The notes under the pieces are model-generated. The model made no database searches. It saw nothing but the letters and a program-made list of their open reading frames with translations, and was not told where the DNA came from. From assembly GCA_964036155.1 (NCBI GenBank), contig OZ038422.1:24203201-24267200 (forward strand): a stretch of 64,000 nucleotides of DNA, given 5' to 3'. This document shows, piece after piece, positions 12,226-25,380 of this stretch (its first letter is position 1; each line of letters begins with the position of its first letter). Both the position numbers and the translations under genes were made by a program. Source of the DNA: Diploscapter coronatus. Taxonomy: Eukaryota > Nematoda > Chromadorea > Rhabditida > Rhabditidae.

Positions 12226-14799
12226 ATGCCAAAGACGGACGATCCCACGAAAGTGTCATTGCTGAAAAATTCTCGCCGAATTTCGATTTCTGTAGAAAAT
12301 GTCGAGGCTTTGACTACTTGGCAGAATGCGTTAAATGCAGTGCAGCAGTCGACTTCAGATGCATCGAATTCGAATCAGATGACGATTCCTATCATAGGAA
12401 AGAAGTCCACCTCTGTAACGGGATCCCTGCAAAATGGGAAATTGGAAGATAGGGCTTCGATTCAGGTAAAAACTCTGACTAATTTTGTAGTCGATCATAA
12501 GTTAGGCTGTACATTTATATATCATAATTTGTGAAACTTATCACTTTGTCAAATATTTGCATAACTTATCTTTTTTTTTGAAAAAAAAAGAATCATCCAG
12601 TATCAAGTTATCAACTAAGATCGTGCTCTAGAGTTGCGTATCTTATTTAATTTTTCAATTTATTGAATTTTTGCCCTGATAATCGATAATTCCGTTATCA
12701 GAGCGGAGTGACCGTACCTCCTTCCTGGCAACTACCGCAATTCTACCTCCAACCACCATCGGGAGGGAGTCGGAGTAGTTCCGCGTACAGTCTGCATCCT
12801 GAAGCACCGAAACAAAATATGCCTCGACGAGCTAGTATACTGCTGGGGTAATTTTCACAGATTCACTAGTCCTGTAAATGTTCAATCTGAATCAGTAGGC
12901 GAATAGTAGTCGATAATTTTGCAGAAAGTCGCATGGTTGAAAGAGCAAATATGAGTTTTCCAAACTTGCTAAATTCGTGTATACAGCGGGAAGTGAATCG
13001 TGTAAAAATAGAAAATGTTTCAAAGATTGGAGCATTTTAAACATAGGGCTTATTGACAATTTTGTCTTCCAAAAGAGGTCTATAATTTGAAGCCATTTCA
13101 AAATGCCAGAAAGTCAAATAAATGTCGGGATTTGAAAGTTCGGCTTTAAAATTTATATCTATTGAAGTGAGCTTAACGGCGGGTTTAGGGGTGTTAGATA
13201 AGGGTATTGACGCATTAGGGAAAAGTTTTCAGTCATTTTTGGATTAGCGTTTTTGATAGAGGAAAGTTTCGACTTTATTTCATTCGATTTGAGGCACCGA
13301 GGCGAGTTGGACATGGCCGAGAAGTACAACTACGATCTGAGCAAGGCTCAACTCAAGGCCAGCAGCAGGACCTCTGCACTGTTGGCTGGTTTCGCTATGG
13401 TGAGGGTATTTTACTTTGAATTAGATTCACAACGATCAAAGATTATTGATTGACAAATTTGCGACAATTTGAAATGAGAAATTCTTTGAAACATAGAAAA
13501 ATGTAATTGAAAAGCTTATGAGCGATTCATAAGGTCCATTTTGCGAGAAGTAGATTTGTAGCTTTGAGTGAATTTTTGAAATATAGAAATTTTGATAAAT
13601 GCCAGAGCAAAATTCTTAGTGGTTGCCTTTTGCTCGAAGTTTAAATGAATGAAATTTTGCAACCTATATTCTTCTCGATTTTTGGCATTTTTAATGCAAA
13701 ATATCTAACAACTCTTAGCAGATGACCGCTTATATCATCATAGATTATTTCTTTCAAAAATATTTGAAACAACTTTTTATCGAAACACGAAATTATTATT
13801 TTTTAATTCTACTTTTTTACTATTTAGGTCGCCCTAGTCGAGCTGCAATACGACGAAAAAACGCCGCACGTTCTGCTGATCATCCTGGGCATCGTCACGT
13901 CACTGCTCGTCTCCGTCCACTTGCTCGCGCTCATGATGTCCACCTGCATTCTCCCCTACATGGAGGCCACAGGCTGTACACAGGACTCGCCCCACATCAA
14001 GTTGAAGTAAGTTAATTATTCTAATTTCATAGAGTTCAAGATTATCTTCGTTTGTTTTAAATTTTCATAGGAATGTCTTAGGTATGCTTCAAAATTCCCA
14101 TACAAGAATTGACTTGGAGTTTTATTTGAAGGCTTAATTTTGACAACACCCACCCAATAAAATAGACATCTGGTTTTTAAAGCAGGAAAATTTGCAATTT
14201 ATTTAGCAACCTTTTGAATTTCCAGATTCTACATCGATCTGTCGTGGCTGTTCTCGACGTGCATCGGGCTGCTGCTGTTCCTCGTCGAAATCGGCATCAT
14301 TTTCTTCGTCAAATTCGACAACGTCGGATATCGAACGGCGGGCTACATCACCACAGCGATGATAGGTAGAAATTTGTATCTTTTTTCAAACCTATTTCTA
14401 TCAAAATCATACAATTTTGTTTCAATTTTATAAAATACATGGTAGTATTGCTTACATATTATATATAGGACTTTTTAAAATTAATTTTTGCCAGAAGCGC
14501 GACTCAATCTACTACTGTTGAGTAAAATCTATGTTGTCACAACTTCTCTAGCATTCCCTATTTCAATTTTGCTTAACTTCAGTGCCCGTAATCGGTGTGT
14601 TCGTCGTCTTCTCGTATTTGATCCACAAAAATCGCGTCACCCACACGCTGGGGCGATTCAAGGATAAGGTTATTTATTTTCCTGAAAAACAACTAGTTTA
14701 AAATTTCAGGTAAACAACATGCGAACTCTTCTGGACGTCGAAGCTAATATTCAAAAACAAACGCTGACTTCGGGAGCGCAAGGGGTGCAAAATATTTGA
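12226..14799 (+). CDS. orai-1: ORAI store-operated calcium channel
   Basis: Exons: 12226-12465, 12702-12847, 13294-13399, 13828-14006, 14226-14365, 14583-14668, 14710-14799 (TGA), giving 328 aa. ORAI forms the pore of the plasma-membrane CRAC channel that opens when STIM senses empty ER stores. Conserved features seen: the pore-helix approach LKASSRTSALLAGFAM, with the selectivity-filter glutamate in VALVELQ (Glu169 here, equivalent to human Glu106); the TM2 segment VHLLALMMSTCILP; TM3 DLSWLFSTCIGLLLFLVE; TM4 VPVIGVFVVFSYL, with the gating-region proline; and a C-terminal helix NMRTLLDVEANIQKQ for STIM coupling. The N-terminal 128 residues are a Ser/Pro-rich cytosolic extension. ATG 12226 lies directly behind a TTTAG acceptor, so this transcript is probably trans-spliced. 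The last intron is 41 bp. AATAAA lies at 15230-15235. Confidence 0.93.
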
Positions 14800-17700
14800 A
14801 ATCGTTAACATTCAATTTTATCTTTTTTACTTTCATAAATATCCGTTCATCGTGTCTAAAATCAACGATTTGTTAGGTTTCAAAATATTTCTAGAGTTGA
14901 CTGATATTTGGAACTGTGAAGTTGTGATATTATTAGTGCTCTCTCAGAGCGGTCCGAAAATTACGAGTGGATTTTTTTCGTTTTTGCCGATCGAGTTTAG
15001 AACAATATTTGTACTTTTACATCTTTACCTTAGGCTTTATCGAAATCTTCTTCGAAAAATAGACGGTTTTTAAAATTCATTTTTCATGTATATTTATTTC
15101 GTAAATCAATTAAAATTAATATGTCATCAGCTTGAAATATCAGCTCATTTTCATATGCTTTTGATCGTTGTCAAATATGACGTTTACGGGTGACTTTTTG
15201 TGATATTTATCAGTTTACTGCTTGAAGAAAATAAACTTCTATCTGATCGTATTCTCATTACGATTTCAACATAAAATATACCCAAATATAACCCTTTTAT
15301 CGGAATCTTATCTCATATGAAATCTATAAGAACAAAGCGATGCATAGTTTAGTTCAGCAAAATGCCCACTTTTGTGAAACATAACTGAAACCCTCTATTT
15401 TTATCTTCTGTTTCGAATTTGCATGGGCTAAGTATCGATCGAAATGCAAGACTGGATTTCCCTCACCTATCCAAAGAAAGCTGGTCATTCAAATGACCTT
15501 CAAATTCAACAGTGTCTGTGCCTCTCACCTCTACCTGTCTATTTTCTGCCTCTTCTCCACTTCTCATAATAGTTTTCTCGTCTGGAAAAATCCTCATAGA
15601 TTCTTGGACAACATGATTTGACATCTGTTGTGTCATTGCTTTGAGTCTTGAAATTTCGATTTCAAATTTCTCGAGAATCTAATTTTTATATGGTATTTTT
15701 CGATTCACCTCGACGACAAACCGCCATCTGTTGTCGTTTCAGGATGTCAGAGTTAGTTGTCTCTGAATAAGCATTCCCAAGTCTCTAGTTTCTCTGAAAT
15801 TTTCCCATTTGTCAAATCCCCCCTACCTGCATATTGTTGTGTCTGCTTCCCTTTCCTCATTTCTCCTGGCTTATTCCCTTCCCCTTTCCCTCTCCCGCTC
15901 ATGCTAATTATCCCTCTGGTCTGTGGGGTTATTCGCGTGCAAATGTGTCCTGGGCATGAACGCATTGTGCAAAGGCTTTATATGGGCTCTTACCTTTAGA
16001 GGGGAAGAATGAATGATTATGCAATTGTGTGCATGTGTGTGGATTATTTACCTGGATTTGCAATTATTAAATTCGGCTATGTTTAGAGACTTTGGAGGTA
16101 TTTTGAACTTTTTTGTTTTTTGTTTGAATACACCTAATTCGATTCTGATCAGAAATTTTCATCTACAATTGCTTGTCAAGGTTGGATTTTCATCTGGTAT
16201 CCCAATTTGTGTTATTTCATATGCTCTTTTTCTTCTTTTCAAGATGTTTCATAATTCATATTGTCAGACTAGTTCTTGAACTTATATTCTCCCTGGCTGC
16301 TTAGGTTATCCTATCCCAACTTACGATAAGAATAGCTCATCTCCATTCGTCATCAACGCTTTCTAAAACCTTTATTTTAATCACCCAAAAATGCGTTTCG
16401 AAGACTATCTGCCGAAATAGAGCATTTTTATTTTTGATCTCGTTCATTTATCTATTGCTTTAGTTTTACCAAATTTGATCTTTTTGCTCTTCAAGTAATC
16501 TTCTCATCTGTAAATTCCGGTCCTCACCCACCCATCGATATTCATTTGTATCATCGCTCTAATCGTCCATATTTCATCTCTTCAGGCCTCAAGCCTATCG
16601 TTCAATCGAGTTGTCTCTTTCAATTCACTCGTTGCCTCGTTTTTCATTCGTTGACCTGCATTCCTCCACTGTATCTACCTGGAAAAGGCTTTTTCTAGGA
16701 GCACATTTCGAAGAGTGTCGATCTTTCTAAAAGTCAATCGTCCTGAATAGTTGGCTAGAAACATAGCTGTTTTTCATATCTTGATTCCAAAATTCCCTTT
16801 GCAATCTATTTCTGAATTTCTGCAAAGTTGGACTTCACCAATATTTCAGTTTTAACCTAAATTTAAACTTCTTCAGGCATGTTTGAAGGGAAATCGTATA
16901 TGATATCCGATTTTTCTTATCAATCTTGTATTATTTAACGAGGACTTTCAAAGTCAACATAAACTATAAAATTCCTAGATTAGAATTATTTCCAGCCCTG
17001 AGAAATATAAAAAATCTGACCCCCAAGTTGCGTGCAGCCTCCCCTTTGAATGATCCGCTATCTGTTCGCATATCCGTCATATCTTCTATATCTCATACTC
17101 TTTACACTCGCACCTACCTATTATCTAAATCTCACGCCTATTCTATCTAGTGTTATTTACTGTATCTCTATCCATTATACTAATGAACATCAGGGGTTAT
17201 TATGATTTACGACTTTTTAAAAAATATTTTTTGATTTGTTTCAGAGAATTTAAACTTGTTCTTGAATTCTTATATAATAATGAAATATCAATATTTCATC
17301 AGCTTTACAAGTCTACTCTTCCTATAAATAGTCAGGTTTTCTAGTAGTAAACTCCACAAACTGACTAAACTGCCCGCTGGTCATAACTTCGAAAGCGAAA
17401 GGCCCAAATGGGAAGGGGAAAGGGGAAGTTAAATGGAGATGGATGGATTATGTCCCTGACGATTTCGATTTCCATGTACAAGCGAATGCCCAAAACTGCC
17501 CCATATTTACGATAAATATATGTATTGCCGCATATGGAATGGGGGAATAATTGCTCTCACCACCGGATAGTGAAATGAGAAATCAATTTGAAGCAAAACG
17601 AGGTGAATCTCTTTGGTTTCAAGAAATTTTTGGCTGGAATTTTCTCAAATATAGCTGATTAGATAAATAATTTTATCTGTTTCTAAAATTTATTTCGATA

Positions 17701-20700
17701 ATATTCGTCGTAGAGTGAAATCGAAGCTAAAATTATTTCGAAAATCTACATTCCATTCTCAAGCTCGGAATTCGTTTAATTTCATTAGACAAACGAAAAA
17801 CCCAAAGGGCGATCATTTTATCTTTAAACTTTTTGGCTTTCAATATTTTCAAAACATTATTATTTAATCGTATTGATTCACGCATTACATAACAATTCCC
17901 ACTTTTACTCACCTCTCTGCCAGTGAAAGGTGTCTATTGAATGTCGACATAGCTACATGCTCTGAATCTGCATTGGAACCGAATCGGTCAATACAGTGCA
18001 AATCTCCCTTCCTTCCTGAGCGATGAACAGAGACCGCTCATCATCTTTGTCCCTTTGCCCGCAGTGCGCTCACTCAAACTTGACACTTGAAACACATGCA
18101 CTTCCGATGTTCAAATATGAGTTTCGGTGGCTTTGATCATCATTTTTCTCGTTTAGAACATGCCTCCTAAGACTACCAGTGATTATTATGTATTCAAATA
18201 TCGATGCAGAATTTTGAAGGGCCGTAAATTATCGATAATTTCATTTAAAAAATAGTGCGCACAAGATATATTTCGGCGATTTACAACATGCTTGTTGTGA
18301 AATTATATATCAGTGCATAAATTTATCTTGGCTGAAAATGTTAGCAACTCTTAACTCTTCTCAAATTAAAGATGCGTTCATTTTAACGTTGTTGATATAC
18401 TCACAATCGTGATAAAAAGTTTCTACCTAATTGTTCGAGCTAATCTTCGCCAAATTCCAAATCCTCGAAAAGTCGGGATTTTCTCAGATTAACTCTGTCT
18501 ACTTCTTCCATAGTTTGTGTAGTTAATTGGCGCTTATTTGGATTTCGAATTGACATTTGGTTGGACTTTTCCCCATTGAAGAATGTCGCTCGGGTCGTGC
18601 GCCGTTAGCTATCTAGGTCAATTACGCACGGAGGCAGACCAGCCCCAGTCCAGTCCGAATCATGCAAATTCCTCCTGTCATTTCTCATTTCTCTCAAAAC
18701 GAGAGGAATATTCGATGTATGAATATAACTCGATGCAAAATCGATTTCAATCAACTGTTTCAAGTCGTTGAATGGAGATTTTATCGATGTTTACGAAGAG
18801 CTGAATATTGCGAAATTTTCATTCATATGTTCATTATCTTGTTCTTTTTATTAAAATGCAGAATGTTCGTTAATATCAACCATAAACAGTTTCATGAATG
18901 AGGAATTTTCCAATTTCCTGAAACTCGTTTTCTCAAGTTGTCAAACTTTTCGTATGCATCAAGTTATTATCTTACGCTAGCATACTTACAGCCGATGCTG
19001 ATATATCATTTTCATAGATCAATGCATACGAGTTGTTTTTCTATGAAACTTACATCTTCAGAATATGCTTTCTTGTAGATCGCTCAATCCCTTTTTCTCG
19101 CAAATTTGCAAAGTTTCTATATCTGTTATGAAGATCCACCTGAAACCCTTGATTTGATATCATATTCATACCATACCATTTCCATCTCCATCCTAACAAA
19201 TTATCCTGCCCTATCATCAGAAACCCAGCGGGGTTCCCTTCCATTCATTCAGATTCACTGTCCGCTATCATTAAATTCCATTTCATAAAAGCTCTGCGAT
19301 ATTCCAACCAGAATTTCGCAATCTATCCTTCATTCTCTAAGTCTGAAACTGCTACCTTCCTTTCTCCTGGCTGATTTCATTTCTTCAAAAGTCCTTGAAA
19401 GTGACTGCCCATTTATTTCGATGTCCAACCCCTAGCCTTCACAGTAAAAACTCTCCGTCCCTGACTCTCAACTGTGAAAAAATATAGACACTCTGGCTTG
19501 TTTTCCTGTGGTCATTTCTACCTGCCTTAGCCAGTGGGAAGAGCGTTTTTGCTGAAATCGACCTTACTTTCGGAAATCGATTTCCAATTCAGCGCTATAA
19601 GAATTTCCTGTTTTGGATACATGCTATTGAATTTCCGTTAGATCTATTGCTGATATCGTTAGGAAATCTATGCTATCGATATCTTCTTCAGATAGGAGAA
19701 AATACTATCCTATCCAGCTTTTTCAGATTTTGATTGATAATTTATTGGTTTTCATGAAAATCTGATCATGGAAAGTCGTGATATCATCCTTATCATCAGA
19801 AGAGGGAAAAAAATTATGGTTTGGTACTTCATTTTTCCTCCTTCGTTCAGTTTTTTCATTGACGATAAGGCGGCTTAGATCTTATTAGCGCCTTCATCTA
19901 ATCACGAACGCGGATTTTCCTTCTTTATTCATTGTTTTCTTGTTTGAATTTTTGCAACCGCAAAATCCGCCTAAGATGTTGTTGAATCATCTCTGGCCAA
20001 GTCCAGGGGCTAATTATGCCTCCGCATCGAGGATTCCTTGCGTCTTTGTCTTCTTACTTTTCCCCGGCCGATTCTCGCCCAACCTGTTTCCACCCTCCAC
20101 TACGGACGCGGCATCGTAGCGATGTCTGAATCATTCACCTGCTGTTTTCTATCGATTACTTTATGTGACCTCGTAACTTCGTGGGAATAAGACCATTTTC
20201 ACCGATTTGCCTGGGACTGCAGTTAATTTATGTTTCGAAGAAAGTTTGCTGAAAAAAACTCGATTTAGAAGGGTGAATGGTGAGAAAATAGACAACAACA
20301 ATTCTTGCAAAAATCAATGTGAGTCATGATAAGAAGGTTCTTGTTGAGTTGGTGTACCTTTTCTAAGGTTCGAAAATCGAGTATTTTTGTAAAAGATATT
20401 TTTAGTTTCAAGCTATCAAAACAAAATCCTTTATTTTGGCTATTAGTTGTTAATTGGACGGTTACAGTAGATCTATTTAACTGAAGGTCAATTCTACTCC
20501 CAACACATTGAAGAATCATGGCAATTTACTAAATTTTTGTTTCTTGATTCGGGTCATCTAAAAAGTCACTTCTAATTTACTGAAAGCTCCCTACCGACGT
20601 TAATCTAACCATCTACAAAACGGACTCTAGTTTTATGTCCTCTCAAAAATTCCCTTCTTGTCTTCGTTCCGCTATTTTACTACGTCCTTTCTCGCAAGTT

Positions 20701-20876
20701 TCTTTCATTCCTCGTGTTTTGCCTACGAAGATGACATTTCGATTGAGGAAAACAGCTTGAAAACATCGATTCATGACAATTTTCTTTTAGGCAGACAAAT
20801 CGTAAAGTGATCGAAGTTTTTCGGCATCGGAGTCGGAGTTTCGCGATAGCGGTGTCGGAGTCAGAGTTCGAGAGCC
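14800..20876. other. 6-kb gene-poor region upstream of the BRICHOS gene
   Basis: Contains the ORAI 3' UTR, then pyrimidine-rich and AT-rich sequence. ORFs here lack coding signatures. GC-richer patches near 18.58-18.67, 20.03-20.12 and 20.82-20.88 kb may be promoter or 5' UTR of the next gene. No RNA gene was recognised. Confidence 0.4.
15230..15235 (+). terminator. putative polyadenylation signal of ORAI
   Basis: AATAAA on the + strand about 430 bp after the ORAI stop, in AT-rich 3' sequence. Chance occurrence cannot be excluded. Confidence 0.35.
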
Positions 20877-23800
20877 ATGGACCGGCCTCGACGCTCCGTC
20901 GAGCAGATCGAAATCATCGATCACCAGATCATCGAGGAACGTCGACCCAGCACAGGTAATGTTAGCTAGCGATTAGAGGCCAATCTGGATAACGTGTTAC
21001 TTCGAAACCCTTAGTTAGGAGTGAAGAGCGACGTAGAAAGAAGTCTTTTTCCATACTATTTTGTAGGTTACATGCAACGAATTATCTAAGTTGTCCGATT
21101 AGAGGTTGGAAATATGATTTTGGCTTAGGTTTCAAAAAACATTTGAGAGCCAGATCAAGTTATTTAAATTTCAATGGAAATTTGAGAATGACATTTTAAA
21201 TGATTGTCATTGTGAAAGTTTATGAGTTTTAGGAGCCCCCTTCGTGCCGACTTCGACGGTCAGAACCACAAGAGAAACGTATGAAACTCGAGGAGACGAT
21301 ATTTTGGATCGACGGTCAGATAAATATTGCTTTTCCAATAAAGTGCCTAATTTTAGGTTCGAAATAACCGGAGAGCGAGACGTTAGTAGGGATGCTTCGT
21401 TTTTGCATTCATCAGCAAGTACGAAGGATTTTTTGTTTGGTGGAGAAATTCGATGATTTAGATGCCGGTCACCAAATTGAAATCTCCCCAGCTCGCTATA
21501 ATTTCCAATCGCTGAATAATACGGCGCTAAACACGTCGGTTGGGTCGAGAGGCTTCGCGAACACTAACGATAACACGATCATCAACAACTACGGATACGA
21601 CGTCCACGAGGTTCACACCACTGGTAGGTTTTAGGGTTTTGAATATTAGAAATAGGTTTAAATTTTTGACCCTATTCGATTCACGTGCTGGTAAACCCCC
21701 GACGAGAGTAATCAATTCATGCGTAGGATTCAGCCCCATTTGAATTGAAGCCTAGAATTATAGGTGTTTCGTTTTTATTACATAACAAATAATGCTACAA
21801 CAAGAACTCAAATATCTAGTACTCAATATCGTCTTCTTTTTCTGAACTCGTAAAGTGCGCGCACTCAAGTATGACCATAAATAGGCGACTGGCCCCCTCA
21901 AAACATCCTATTGAATCCATTTCCACCTTTCAAAAGGACCTATTGGAAATCTCATCCGATATGAGAAGTTGAATCTCGGTAAATATCGAGCGAGATTTAT
22001 AGTGACCCTTTCAGAAGGCGGTGCTCGAATTGTGGAAACGCACGGAGGCGGACCGGTGCGAGATGTGAGTCGGTTGGAGAGCACGCGAGTCGACGAAGTC
22101 GTTGAACGACCCGGCATTTCGTCGGCGGTTAGGAACGGTGAGTATCGATTTTTTAACCTAATTATAGCTAGATGAGTGGGTGGGCAAATTGAACAACCTC
22201 ATTTTGGCACTATTTTCTTGTTTATAGTAGAAGTCGACTAGTTCATTTAAGTTAAGAAAAGTTTCAAATGTATCTCGGATGAGCCCGCAATTTTAGTGTT
22301 GACCCAACTGAATTTATTTGGCCAACATTTAAACCTTCAGGATTCGCCAACCTCCGATCATCAATGAGCGGAATGCGCTCCCAGTCGCAGAACCAAGTTT
22401 TCACGGTCCCGTCTCCGCCCATGGCCAAAAGCGAGTCTTGGAGACATGTGGACTCGGAGCATGAGTTAGTTAATTTCAAGTTTATACCTAGAAGTTGAAA
22501 ATGTTCGGTTAGGCAATAGTCTTCTCTATGTACATCTACAATGAAGTTGGACTAAACTCGTTTCTTCTCCATGCAACTTTTTAATCAATTTGATTCCGAC
22601 TAGGACATTCATCTCTTTACATGTTCACGCTATTATTATAGCCCAATGCGTCGTACGCATCTTATGAATAGATTCTAATTCTTTACGTTAGATTATTTTT
22701 CCTCTCCCTCTTCTTATCGTAAATCGATTTTATGCAGTCAAGCGTTGCTACAATACAAATAGATCCTTTCGGATTCGTTTGGATGTGTTAGCGAGGAAAT
22801 ATTTGACAAGATGTGAGATTGAAAGACGGAAAGAGGCAAGCGAATTGCCCCTGGTCGCTTTGCGCGTTAAACCCTTCTCTCCTAGCTCCCAATCTGCAGC
22901 TAAATCGTTCATTCGTTCATTCATCTGTAAATTAATTCGAGTCCAGACGCAATATGACAACGATCCATTTCGCACCCGACACGAGTGCTGGAAGGTAATT
23001 CGATTGAAATGAGAAGACGAGGGATTTTCTAACTAGGGGAAATGTGCGGAGTCATAGTTGAATCTTTCGATGAAGCTTATACCAATCGATAGAGCTCGTC
23101 GAGTAGGTCTAGAATATGTCATTTATTTTCTACGAGCAGCAGATGAGTTTGTGGCAAAATGGGCCACACATTCTAGGCCTATTCGACGAACTCTGTCAAT
23201 TGATATAGGTTTCATCGGAAAATTCGACTGTGACCCTCCACACACTTCTCTAATAAGACTTTGAAGTCGAATGATATCATAGCATGATAGATAAAAATTA
23301 TTAGAGATAAGTTGGATAATTGTGGGTTCATGATATTGAAATCATGTAATGCCATGCAGTTTTATGCGTAGATTTTGACATGATATCGAAGAGTAGAACA
23401 CACAATAATACGATGTCTTGTCGTGATATCATTAGGTTTTTATGAGAGACAAAGAATCTGCATCGTATCTGTAATAATCTCTGAAAATTTGAGAGAAATG
23501 CTGGAATATTTTGTTGCATAATCAAACATCATTATTAGCTATCCTTGAGTACATTTCTAGATTGCGAAGATCTGTCCCTCTGTTGACTGTAGTTATTAGA
23601 TTAGCAATATCAGTAGAAGTTTAGTTGGGCTGTAGCATCTATGCTGAAGGAATAAAATAGTAGAGAACATGGCGAAAAGTACAATTTTCAGCTCCTTCAA
23701 CCGACAAGGATCATATCGGAAGATGCAACTATCCGATGAAATGATGCAGAAGGAGAGCTCCAGAGCTTATGCGGTGAGAATTAAAATATTCACAGGAACT

Positions 23801-25380
23801 ATCATACATCTGACTCAATCTTAACATGAGTAGAATAGAATTAGGTAAGAAAATATGAGAAATTTTGAAACTTACATGAAAAATCATTCATTCATCAACA
23901 AGTCAATATCAAAAATAGAATGTTTAGCCTCAATCGCAAACCTCGCTCGTATCTCGACGAACCCGGGATGCACGATCCGAAGAGGGCTGCTGGGCCAGGA
24001 CGAAGAACTTCGTAACAGACGTCTATTGGGCAATACGGTCTTTTAGAAATCCTCTATTTTATTCAAAAGATATTGCTTTAGAAATGCCGAAATGACTCCC
24101 AGACTGATGGCTAACTTATGCTGTATTCTACTGCTGCTTTTGTTATTGCTTATTTTAATCTTCATCATGCTACGAGCGATTTTTGCTAGATACGGAGTAT
24201 GTAAATTTTCATTTACCTAAGATTCTGAGAAAAAAACTTTAGGTAACCGAATTCCTATTGTACCCACCAGTTTGCGAGAGTTGTCGGAAAACGAATCCAG
24301 CCTATACAGCGGCATCGTTGCCCTCGTCAGTATACGTGCATTTCTACTCGTCATCTCAAACTCACATGGAACTGCGTGGGAACCAACCGTTCAAGAGCAA
24401 CAGCTTCACGGCGATAGACTTTAGCACGGCATGTTTCACTCAGATACAACTCTATGGCATTGACATTCATGAGCGGTGCCTCGTTTCTGCATTTGTCAGA
24501 AGCATAAAATAAGATGAATCCGAATTACATCATTTAATTTCGAAGAAAAAAATTGACTCGATAAAGTTTTCAGGGCTTCATCGCCATCGCCGATCACGCT
24601 CTAACAGATGCTAACGGTCGACATACCACTTGTTTCATTATGCCTTTGGATCGGTAAGCTCGTTCTCTTCAATTTCATAACTGAGGGAAATTCCAGAACC
24701 GCCTTACCGAGCATGGACGCGCTGTGGGAAGCAGTTGGTGATAGCGACTATGAGGTTCTAAGAAATGTTCTAGGCGATTCAAGAGATTCGAATTCCAGAT
24801 CCAATCAAACTTCGGCTGGCAAGAGTACTGGAATTTCAACCCGACGGAGATGGATCCTGTCTCAGCTAGGAGCAAATTTACCGACACCATTGAGGATTGC
24901 GTCGGAGCCAAATGGTACTTCCTCCAACCTAACGTTCATGGAAGAGGTAAAATGGCGACAACGCTGAACTATAAATAATTTCCAACCTCCAATGATGAAA
25001 AGTAGAAATACTTTCTCGGCAGTCATACGATTAAAAAATCCCAAATTATCTAAACAATTACTTCAATAATATCTCCAGACGTCTCTTGCTCGAACTGCTA
25101 CGACTTCTGTCTACCGGATTGGGCAGTGATCAGGAAGGAGAAGTACGAGGACTATGCCACTCTGGGAATCCGAAGATTAGACTGCTTCCGATTGGACGTG
25201 CCGGAGTGGAGAAACTTCAGGTAGGAAAATCTATCATTTTTTTAGGAATCATTGGTTCAATCCTTGTCTTTTAATGAAATAAAATATTCCCTAAAAATAT
25301 GGCTGGAACTATTATATTTCAAATGAACTTGGATATTTTTCAGTTCGTATAGAAACGACGGATCAACCATTTTCAATTAA
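20877..25380 (+). CDS. type II membrane protein with BRICHOS domain (Bri/ITM2-like)
   Basis: Exons: 20877-20955, 21233-21418, 21462-21623, 22015-22137, 22341-22464, 23692-23773, 23928-24037, 24082-24196, 24243-24428, 24574-24653, 24697-24754, 24799-24946, 25079-25220, 25344-25380; 543 aa. Residues 1 to about 295 are a polar, presumably cytosolic region. A transmembrane helix follows (CCILLLLLLLLILIFIMLRA), then an extracellular Cys-containing stretch (PPVCESCRKTNP), then BRICHOS: NSFTAIDFST, GFIAIADHAL, TTCFIMPLDR, LPSMDALWEAVGD and later IEDCVGAKWYFL. This supplies the conserved Asp and the Cys pair. A Cys-rich tail follows (CSNCYDFCLPDW). BRICHOS proteins are made as precursors whose BRICHOS domain acts as a chaperone for an aggregation-prone C-terminal segment. 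Several introns are 43-46 bp. The 24429 intron needs a GC donor (ACG|GCATGT), and the 24038 donor is weak (GTCTTT). A shorter isoform could start at ATG 23669, which is in frame with exon 23692. Confidence 0.82.
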
